DNA of 64,000 nt from Glandiceps talaboti. Lineage: Eukaryota; Hemichordata; Enteropneusta; Spengelidae. How positions within the stretch are numbered: the stretch's first letter is position 1; every line of letters starts with the position of its first letter. The stretch spans positions 14,410,408 through 14,474,407 of the forward strand of contig NC_135550.1 in the NCBI RefSeq assembly GCF_964340395.1, in the 5' to 3' direction. Below are positions 27,901 through 35,106 of the stretch, one piece after another. The notes beneath the pieces are model-generated. The model was not told the origin of the DNA. It saw only the letters and a program-made list of their open reading frames with translations, and did not search any database. The position numbers and the translations under genes were made by a program.

Positions 27901-28238
27901 CTTCATGCCCTAATTATTCATCCATTGACAACCATACTTTTACTTCATTATCTTTATCAAATAAAATGAGTATTTAATCATTATAGACTGCAAACACTCC
28001 ATACGTACTTTCTATGTGTTGGCATGTTGAAGCCACACACATACTTCATGACAATCGCCACTATAAATGAATATGAGTTCACCTTTGGCTTTTACTGATT
28101 TTTTTATCTGTAGGTAGTAATGCATGTGAAATAAACAATGGTGGCTGCAGTCACCTATGTCTTGCCCTACCTGGTGGCCAGCACACATGTAAATGTCCCA
28201 GTGGTCAGCAGGTTAATGAAGTGCCCTGTGTGGAATGA
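12927..28238 (+). CDS. NID: Nidogen (entactin), basement-membrane glycoprotein, 17 coding exons
   Basis: Secreted basement-membrane linker that in known animals bridges laminin and collagen IV networks. Coding exons by hand: 12927-13127, 15755-15882, 16411-16588, 17596-17795, 18673-18815, 19708-19857, 20382-20636, 21281-21478, 22036-22260, 23594-23743, 24050-24172, 24331-24573, 25189-25360, 25785-25942, 26809-26938, 27632-27747, 28114-28238. All have GT/AG borders and matching phases; the total is 2,895 nt, 964 aa. The start ATG is followed by a signal peptide (hydrophobic [11 protein letters not shown], residues ~8-18). Domain order: NIDO/G1 (~95-255), one EGF (~299-331), G2 beta-barrel (~335-555), two EGFs (~572-649, the second starting with the calcium-binding signature DLNEC), a YWTD propeller (~655-915) with YWTD in four of the five visible blades and WAD in the fifth, and a final EGF ([11 protein letters not shown]). 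It is shorter than human nidogen-1 (about 1,250 aa): it has fewer EGFs and I see no thyroglobulin type-1 (CWCV) module. Exon borders are inferred, not transcript-backed. Confidence 0.95.
15755..17795 (+). CDS. NID: Nidogen exons 2-4: G1 / NIDO domain
   Basis: Three exons encode the core of the N-terminal NIDO globule. Visible landmarks are IAPFLADLD in exon 2, [10 protein letters not shown] in exon 3 and FQVVLASDG...YAIYLYDD in exon 4, all typical of the NIDO fold shared with alpha-tectorin and mucin-4. Exon 2 ends in AG and exon 3 supplies C, so a serine codon is split across the junction. The intron 1 gap (13,128-15,754) shows no other coding sequence. Confidence 0.93.
18094..18607 (+). repeat. 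34-bp minisatellite in nidogen intron 4, ~15 copies
   Basis: The unit is TTACTCAGGGGTATTTGTAC followed by ACCTGCTGTCAATG. Two main variants (CTCTCAGTG and CTGTCAATG) are interspersed. Because 34 is not a multiple of 3, three units restore frame, and all three forward frames stay open with cyclically permuted versions of the same peptide. It lies wholly between exons 4 and 5. Confidence 0.97.
19929..20060 (+). repeat. Tandem duplication, ~59-69 bp copies, in nidogen intron 6
   Basis: The block GACATGTAGACCTGTTTGTT through GCGCCCTCACAGTGA occurs twice in a row. Each copy holds a CACTGTGA / TCACAGTG hairpin. Confidence 0.92.
20382..22260 (+). CDS. NID: Nidogen exons 7-9: G2 beta-barrel (collagen IV / perlecan-binding region in relatives)
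   Basis: Three symmetric phase 1-1 exons (255, 198 and 225 nt) encode the G2F barrel: [13 protein letters not shown] at the start, then [12 protein letters not shown], and [15 protein letters not shown] near the end. In vertebrate nidogens G2 binds collagen IV and perlecan; that role is assumed by family here. The last exon's 3' end and its splice donor are repeated downstream (see the intron 9 array). Confidence 0.93.
22217..22665 (+). repeat. Degenerate tandem array spanning the exon 9 end and its splice donor
   Basis: The exon end (ATCTTACGAT..AGTAAATCAGCACCCAGC) plus intron start recurs at once as ATCTTACGAT..AGTAAATCAGTACCCAGC. It then decays into ~45-60 bp units with AAAGTAATTTTATGAATTCAG and several AGGT sites. 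Confidence 0.88.
23594..28238 (+). CDS. NID: Nidogen exons 10-17: EGF modules, YWTD propeller, C-terminal EGF
   Basis: Exon 10 is one EGF preceded by an acidic, proline-rich linker ([12 protein letters not shown]). Exon 11 is a calcium-binding EGF. Exons 12-16 make a six-bladed LDLR-type propeller with VYWTD, MYWTD, MYWTD, ICWAD and LYWTD blade motifs. Exon 17 is the terminal EGF, ending [14 protein letters not shown] before a TGA at 28,236. In vertebrates this propeller binds the laminin gamma-1 chain. The thyroglobulin module that human nidogens carry just before the propeller is absent: only ~160 nt of intron separates exon 11 from exon 12. Confidence 0.92.
23789..23990 (+). repeat. Tandem duplication in nidogen intron 10
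   Basis: Two ~100-bp copies share GGAAA(A)GAAT, AGTCAATTTTATGT, TACAGACA and CAGTGTTT..ATTCTTTCACCAC. The second contains a G tract. Confidence 0.8.
25340..25690 (+). repeat. Degenerate tandem array duplicating the exon 13 donor
   Basis: The exon 13 border TTGGCAG|GTATGTAAT (donor at 25,361) recurs at 25,432 (TTGGCAG|GTATGTAAT), 25,498 (ATGGCAG|GTATATAAT) and 25,609 (TTTGCAG|GTATTTAAT), each within a CTGGGACCCAGGCACG-type unit. Confidence 0.88.
26020..26395 (+). mobile_element. LINE 3' fragment, interrupted, in nidogen intron 14
   Basis: Around 26,040-26,095 the plus strand reads [20 protein letters not shown], the typical end of CR1/L2-type reverse-transcriptase polyproteins. The CACTATATAAATCT..TTATTATTGTTATT tail at ~26,355-26,390 also fits a LINE 3' end. 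Between them lies the small TIR element at 26,105-26,313. Confidence 0.6.
26105..26313. mobile_element. ~200-bp MITE-like element nested in the LINE fragment
   Basis: Ends TACTGTAAACCTG and CAGGTTTACCGTA form 13-bp inverted repeats with one mismatch. TA at both edges would fit a TA target duplication of the Tc1/mariner type. Interior is AT-rich with TTTTCGC/GCGAAAA motifs and no ORF. Confidence 0.55.
26545..26630 (+). repeat. Dispersed repeat, copy 1
   Basis: Matches 41,668-41,745 in order and orientation: TGTTGTTTTC, GAAAATATCA, GAATCCTGCTACTA, AAATGTATCAAT, with roughly one in four to five bases changed. Confidence 0.7.
27721..27905 (+). repeat. 56-bp tandem array duplicating the exon 16 end and donor
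   Basis: The last ~26 nt of exon 16 with the donor CCCAGTG|GTAAGTCGATC (27,748) and the following intron sequence recur at 27,804 and 27,860 with few changes. Confidence 0.93.
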
Positions 28239-28241
28239 AAT

Positions 28242-28921
28242 GTAAGTAACAGCACCATATTCCCCCTCTCCCATTCCCTGCATTGAAAGATGTAACTCAC
28301 CCCACCCCCATTACCCTCACCTACAAGACTGGAAAACCTACTCATCCCTATCATTACCCTCATATACAGAGGCATTAACAAGACCTAACTTCTATACTGG
28401 CACAGAATCAGAATTGCTTCTACCAAAAAGTGAATATATCCCGAACATGTCCCAAATATGGTCACCTACAGGACGGAGATCTCTTGAAATATCTTATAAA
28501 CTAGTTTGATGTATAAGAATACAAGACATCACTCACTTTTATCATCCTCTGTGTATACAAAAACCGTCCTACCAGAGGTGGAGGCCTGGCACACCAGGGA
28601 TAGGATGCCCTAGCCATCCTACCAGAGGTAGAAACCAGGCACACCACGGATAGGATGCCCTAGCCACCCTACCAGAGGCAGAAACCAGGCACACCACAGA
28701 TAGGATGCTCTATCCATCCTACCATAGGCACACTGGGGTTAGGGTACCCTATCCATCTTGCCAGAGGTAGAAGCCAGGGATAGGATGCCCTAAATGTAAC
28801 CTGGGCTAGTAAATTATTTAGTTTCACAGTGAAATGGGTAGTATACAATACTGATTCGCAAACTCAGCAATAGTTATCAAATACTTACTTACCCCCAATT
28901 TTTTTTTTTTTTATCTTCCAG
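28242..28921 (+). other. Predicted 3'UTR intron of nidogen
   Basis: Three nucleotides after the TGA stop there is a good donor (AAAT|GTAAGT). A strong polypyrimidine tract and acceptor (TTATCTTCCAG) end at 28,921. The intron carries the 50-bp minisatellite at 28,566-28,793. A donor this close to the stop would not be expected to trigger nonsense-mediated decay. Confidence 0.6.
28566..28793 (+). repeat. 50-bp minisatellite in the nidogen 3'UTR intron
   Basis: About 4.5 units of CCTACCAGAGGTAGAAACCA + GGCACACCACGGATAGGATG + CCCTAGCCAT, with phase marks at 28,571, 28,621, 28,671, 28,721 and ~28,760. Confidence 0.93.
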
Positions 28922-29148
28922 GACAACCTTTAAATATGAACAAGCATGAAGATTTTTGAATATAATGATTTCATTTACTCTATTGAGGTGTTGGTTTCTT
29001 TAATTAATTTGATTTGGTTTTTTATGTAATTGTCTTTATTTGTTTGTTTGCTTTTGATGTACTTTTATTACATATGAAATATTTTTAAATGATTTTTTCG
29101 AAGAAACAAAAACAAGTCCAAATGTACTTTTGTTAACGAGTCTTGTTC

Positions 29149-29154
29149 TTTATT
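29149..29154 (-). terminator. Candidate RTRAF polyadenylation signal (AATAAA on minus strand)
   Basis: TTTATT on the plus strand, ~310 bp past the RTRAF stop. Other TTTATT hexamers lie nearby (for example ~29,035), so the exact site is uncertain. Confidence 0.4.
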
Positions 29155-29248
29155 TACACTAGCAAAGCTTTACTATCAAACCATAAATACGAGATGTCTC
29201 CAAACCAGTGGCAAAATTAATCCCATGTACATGTACATGTACTACTCC

Positions 29249-29254
29249 AATAAA
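29249..29254 (+). terminator. Candidate nidogen polyadenylation signal AATAAA
   Basis: Canonical AATAAA about 1 kb past the stop and ~330 bp past the predicted 3'UTR acceptor. It lies beyond the opposite-strand signal of RTRAF at 29,149-29,154, so the two mRNAs may overlap at their 3' ends. Confidence 0.5.
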
Positions 29255-29460
29255 AAGAATTTAAAAAAAAAGAATTCATAATTTGTTGTCTTTACTGTGG
29301 TTGTGTTATATTAACTTTCTTTCAGGATTTTCTTCTACTGAGGCAGTAAGAATTCATAAGTCATCATTGTGTTGGGGTCAATGCCCTTTGATGTTTTAAA
29401 TGTAAAGGAAAACAAATCCAGTCAAGATGCCCAGAACGTTGATGAAAAATAATAACACTC

Positions 29461-32400
29461 TTATCGTCCTACTTTTCCGAGTCGTTGATCAGTTTTTGGA
29501 TTGGCCGTGATAGATTGTACACCTACAATGGTTTCGTTTATTTTAGTTTGCAATTCTCGTAGATCTTGGATATGCAACAATCGTAGAACTTTGGCTGCTT
29601 CCAACAACGCAGGGTCTGAAAGACAATGAAATAAAACTTTGCAACCTATTTAGAACAAGACAAATTTTTTTTGATAATTGACAAATGTCCTGAAATGTTG
29701 AATTCCTTCTTACTTCAAGTAAGAGCTTTACACAAGAGCTGATGTCTACTGTCAAATATGCCCGAAATAGTCACCCGATTAAAAGAATTGTGTGGTTTTG
29801 CCACTAGGAGCACTGTTCAAGAACAACTTTTGGACACTGTCATGACAGAACATCCACAAAATAAATTTTGTATTTTTGGTTTGAGTGCATACAGTTTGGT
29901 TTGCGCTTATTATAATATCCATGGTTAAGGTCTTACCTCTAATTTCAAAGCCAGCATCAATATTTTTTAACTGTAGTTGAATTCCCTGTGATAAAAAAAC
30001 AAAGAAAGACACATCTTTTAAACTTAGCAAATCAGTAACTTCAGTATAAGGCACGTTAGCATACCCTGCACAAATATGGATAAATCGCCATCATTGATAT
30101 TTGTAGAGTAGGTTAAGATCCTCCTCGGTATTGGAATTTAGAAAAGTCCTTGGCCTAGGTAGCCTTTTGCATGTTAAATTTATCGCAGGAACTTATCTCT
30201 CTGGATTTTGTGTATGTACCACTTCCTTTACTTTAACAATTGAATATGTATACTGAATTACATGGGAAGGATACTAAGTACCTTGTGAATTCACATTCTT
30301 TAGTAACTTAGATGTTAAATGTCATAAAATGCATTGGTTTCATTCACTTTCACTTATTAGAACAGAGTTGGTTTTTGATCCAAACTTAGGTGGAAGTGAC
30401 ATACAACACTTGCTAGACAACTTCCTGTCAACAGCTTCTATTTCTATTAGTTACTGTAACAACAGTATCGGCATAAATTTAACATTGACTCTGTACTCAC
30501 TGTATCCTTGTGTCCTGCTTTACTCAAAGCATCTTTTGACAGCCTTTCTTTGATAATAATTGTGATAGCTTTTAACAGGACTAGTGGATCTTCATGCCTT
30601 GGCATATTCAACTGTGTTGCTATGGATACCATTCCCGATTTAAATTCAGGACTACTTACTACCAAAGAAAATGACATCAAGAATATACAAAATTAACACT
30701 GATACACTTCTCACTGCAATAATCCATTTTTATTCATAGGACCATTCAATTTCATTGACTCTTTTAGTGCCACAATTGGTATGGCACAATATAGAAATTA
30801 TGAACTGACGGACAAATTTCACTGAAAAGCAAAGTCCCTTTGTAATATGAAAGTTTGCCTCTGGTCACTTTCAAATGATTAAAAGAATTTAGGGATCCAC
30901 CATCACATTTCCAAATGAAATCGTGAATATTTTGAGTTAGCACAGTATTTGGCAGCCATATTGGACTCTAAATTGGTATCATTTTGATGACTTCTATTTC
31001 AAGCATTTGAATGGCGACCCTGATTTTTTTCTTGACATTGAAGGGGAACACCACTCCAGGAAAGAGACGTATAAGCGATGATTCTCTTCAGAGTAAAACA
31101 TCACTCTCATGAATATTCATTGCTCAACCACTGATAAAACGATGCTCAAATCACAGTTATATCTAAATCATGACAATTATGGTTGGATTTTGCCTAACTA
31201 AAGTAGCGTATGACATCAATTCCTTTGTTACGTTCACTGAAGTGTGAGTAAGACAACGTGACCACTACAAAACGGAATTCTTACCATCAATATGATGGAA
31301 TGGGTCATCACTAGCAGCCTTAGCTTTCCCATCTGGCCCTCTCTCAATGGGCTTTGCCGTTTTAAATTTTTCAACTGAAAATAATGAATAAAGAAGAACA
31401 ATGCAATCTGATGTTGAGGGTGGTTAGTTGCTTGAATGTCCGTTACAATGGTTATTCAGCAAAAAATTTCGGAGAAAATAAAGGTTAGAAGATACAATTT
31501 TTTTCAACTGACAATAACGAACAAAGTCAGACAGTTATTTTAGCAATCTGATGTTCAGGGTGGTTAGTTGCTTGAATGTCCTTTGTGTTACATGATTACT
31601 GAACAAAAATTCGGTAATGATATAGGTTTCAAGATCAAATTCACCAACTAACTGCTCAAACCATCAGATTTTAATTTATCTATAAATGTCCACATGTAAC
31701 TGTCACATGCAAGAATATCTACAACCACTCTCACAATGGCTATCAAAACTTGGCACTGAGGTAACTGAGAAGTATTGAAAACAAAAAATTCTGACTAAGA
31801 AGGGTTCTAGATTGAGTTTGCAATCATTTATAGCACTGAAATTTTACAATTAATGTAAAAAATGACGTGGAACTTTTGAGTATTTGAGGAAGTATAACTG
31901 ACTGCCACCAGTCAGAGAAATGTGTGACAAATAATATCTTACCATCTTCTCCATACACCAATCGAATTGCATGTCCTAGTAGCCAATCAAACGTAGCTGT
32001 TCTCTCTGCTGCCTCAATAGGACAGTGTAAATCTTTCAAGTACTGCAACAAATCATCTAACTTGTTGTCAATAAATGTAAATGAAAGCTGACAAAATATT
32101 CAAAGAATATGGGTATATATCTTTTTATTGGTTTAAACAGTTACAGTAAATTTCACTGTGAAATGAAAATCTGACAATTACAAGTTTTACCATGAGCAAG
32201 TTTAAAGTATTGGGTTTATTTCAATCAATCAATCAATCCATCAATTAATTAATTAAATTTCTATAGCACCGATTTCCAGAGCAATGTTCTGTTCAGTAGT
32301 ACTGAAAGGCTAAAGCACATATTTGATATGTAACCATGTACATGGTTTAGTCTCCGACATAAATAATGAGATTTCATTTCATTTTTTTTACTCTTTTATC

Positions 32401-33358
32401 ATAGTTAACATTCTACTCAATGAAATACCAATAACTGTAGTCAAGGTGTGTACAACTTCTCTAATGAATACAGATAAAATTCCATCACAAAAGGTAACAA
32501 ATACCTGTTTTAGTGCTTCTGGCCAGCCACTACTTGATATGTTTCTAAGTGCCTCTCTTTCTTCAATCTTATACAGTCTTATCTTTTGGTCTTCTAGCCA
32601 GACAACTACGTTCCTCCACTGTTTTTCATCTGTTAGGGTGAACAGAATCCATGATGAGTAAGATGCCTTACATAAGATTTCTTGCACATACCATGGAGGT
32701 AGTATCACAGCCTACCACCACACACACACACAGGCTAGTGAGTTTGGATGAAACAGCAAAGAGCATTTTCAACATTGATAGATAGCAAAGACTACAGATT
32801 AGCTGTGGCCAACATGTATGTGTAGCTTAGGTGTTTTTAAAAAAAAATATATATATTTTTTGTTCTTTTTTTTGCTCCGATGCTTAAACGCTAAACTAAC
32901 GAGTGCAAATCCCAGCACGCCAGCACGGTAACGGTCGTCACGTCGGTAACGAGCTACAAAGCAACAACCCCAAAATAAAAGAAAACTAGCGTTACAATTT
33001 TGCAGCTATCAGCTATGGAAATCTATCATTTTCTATATTGACGGAACACACGTTCTTGCTGTAGCACATGACAAAATATACCATGGTGCTCTGCAAACCA
33101 GTAGTTTGGGCGTAAGCTTAATTTTAACCGCACACAATATTTATCATGGGGAACTTGTATTATTGCAGACAGCTCAGCTGAAAACTAGCAGACGTCAGCA
33201 AATTATTCAACATTCTTCTTCTTAACGAGCACGCATATATGAAAGGCAAATTGTGTAAAACAGTAAAATAAAACTCAAGTACGTTCAATGAGCTTACCCG
33301 ATAAATCGCATCCATTTGGATCGTTATAAGCTAACGCAGCAAGTTTTCTCTTGAACAT
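29461..33358 (-). CDS. RTRAF: RTRAF / hCLE (C14orf166) homologue, 7 exons
   Basis: RNA transcription, translation and transport factor. In vertebrates it associates with RNA polymerase II, is part of the tRNA ligase complex (with RTCB and DDX1) and of RNA transport granules. Exons on the minus strand: 33358-33298, 32629-32505, 32042-31943, 31374-31285, 30658-30501, 29985-29937, 29615-29461. All have GT/AG borders and consistent phases; total 738 nt, 245 aa, against 244 in human. Landmarks from memory of the human protein: MFKRKLAALAYNDPNGCDLS, VVWLEDQKIRLYKIE, DWLLGHAIRLVYG, MPRHEDPLVLLKAI, VLRLLHIQDLRELQTKINE and the terminal KTDQRLGKVGR. Start: the first ATG, 25 bp downstream of a YY1-type motif. 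It is convergent with nidogen. Intron 3 contains a tandem copy of the exon 4 acceptor. Confidence 0.96.
31364..31640 (-). repeat. 133-bp tandem duplication spanning the RTRAF exon 4 acceptor
   Basis: The exon 4 acceptor (minus strand CATTATTTTCAG|TTGAAAAAT) is repeated 133 bp upstream as CGTTATTGTCAG|TTGAAAAAA. The adjoining AGCAATCTGATGTT..GGGTGGTTAGTTGCTTGAATGTCC block (plus-strand sense) is also duplicated. Confidence 0.9.
32220..32310 (-). repeat. (AATC)n stretch with a LINE-tail-like TTTCTATAGCACCGATTTCC
   Basis: The sequence in RTRAF intron 2 resembles the microsatellite-ended 3' tails of invertebrate LINEs or SINEs, but it is short and I see no coding remnant. Confidence 0.3.
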
Positions 33359-35106
33359 CTCTCTCAGTTTTCGATTGGGTGTCCAATATGGCGGCCTACA
33401 GTACAACACGCGAATACCCACAATGCTTCACGCATAAGTTTACATCCAGTTTACATCGCAGTGTATCACCCCCTCTGTGTTTGTCTGGGTATAATGAAAT
33501 TGGCCATGTTTGTGAGAAATGGGCATTCCTTTTGTTTTTAAATTAGATAAAACAAACTTCCAAACACAGACTTGGTCTATCTTGTTTCGCATTATTTTTT
33601 CAAGTAACATGTGCGAGGTGACTCGGGTGACCCAATTTTATTTTCTTGATTTTATCTGAGAATGGCTAGGAATTTTCTAAAAACAGATCCTAGAGTTTAA
33701 TAGCAAAAGTTTAAAGAATTTATTTTCGAGATTCATACTGTATCAAAGTGGCCATACATGGATGACAAATTGGTATTTATGTTGGATTTTTTATTTTTTT
33801 TTATTTTGATGTGATACAACACAATACCAACTCCTTCTTTGTAACTAAATAATTGCAAAAAAATTTAAAATGTGTGAAATATTTATATTGACTTACAAAC
33901 ACAGACTTGGTCAATCCTTTTTCACATCGTTTTTTCAAGGAGTAAAACATAGTAGAATTGTTTTAAGAATTACAAAATCCCAAATAAGCCCCCCATTTAC
34001 CATCCACATGGCCACTTTAAGAGGAAGCACAGATTTATGTGTGTGTGTGTGTGGTGGGGGGGGGGGACAAACTATTTATTATGAATATATCATATTAGCT
34101 GCAATTATAAAACATGTAACGATCAAATGTATGATTTTATTCCATTCTTAAAAATACTTGTCTGCAGAGTAAAAGTATAAATAGTATAAACATTAAAAAC
34201 TGCCATACTTTAAATATTAGTTCAATAAATAACATACAATGTATACTATAAAATTTTGTTACGTCATGTGAGACTTAGTATTACCACACAGGTAGTATAA
34301 TATAAAATTCCAGGAAAGAACTTGTATATATTGTATGTACCAGGATATCACATTTTAAAATGGAAAAGGTGTCATAGTGATAAAATATTGATGGCAAACT
34401 TACAGTCACCAACACTAAATTACATCTAAATGTAAAAATTATGCTCTTCTCTTTCTTATCAAAGCTGCCAAAATGTTCAAATAATTAAAAATCTCCATTT
34501 TTTTTTTTTTTTAGCAGTTTCACTTTCAAACCTTACAATACCATTCACACACAATTTTTTTAAAGCATAAGTTGTGGCTTTAAGATTTGACAAAAGTGAT
34601 GGAAATCTAATTAACATTATAAATTCAAGTGTCAGCCACTACAACAAGCATGCAATAGAGTTGCATTGTCTAGTCTTTCAGTTAGTTGATAACATTAATT
34701 TAGGAAAAATGATGGCTTGTTCTTTCAAGTACATAATGCTCAGGTTTCATATCTGTACAGTAAACATGGATATTTTCAACTAAGACTTATTTTCACTTAC
34801 TTTGCTGGAAAACAAAAACATGAGAATAGGTAGTGACTAAAATGACACTTTGTACATAAACAGTGTACCAGGCTTAGTAATTTGTAGAAATGAATCTGTG
34901 AGAACTAGTTGAAGGCTATGAAATCACAGCATTTTATAGTGGTGAAAATATCTAAGTTCACAGTATCTGCAAAATCTAGAAATATTGATCAGTGATCAGT
35001 GACATTGATCAGTGATTCAGTAAATTCTGACATTTTCACATTCCCTATTCTCTCTTTTCTACTATGTGGTAACTTGCATAAAATATCATCTACTTTTAAG
35101 GAATAG
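33359..35106. other. Spacer between RTRAF 5' end and homeobox 3' end
   Basis: No gene seen. AAACACAGACTTGGTC..TTTTTTCAAG occurs at ~33,555 and again at ~33,894, a diverged ~340-bp-period duplication. A short GT/G tract lies at 34,037-34,068. The homeobox 3'UTR should lie in the right-hand part. Confidence 0.5.
33383..33395 (-). promoter_or_regulatory. YY1-like core promoter motif upstream of RTRAF
   Basis: On the minus strand the sequence reads GCCGCCATATTGG, an exact fit to the GCCGCCATNTTG YY1 consensus, 25 bp before the start codon. In metazoan housekeeping genes such sites often sit just downstream of the transcription start, which would give a very short 5'UTR. Binding is inferred. Confidence 0.55.
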
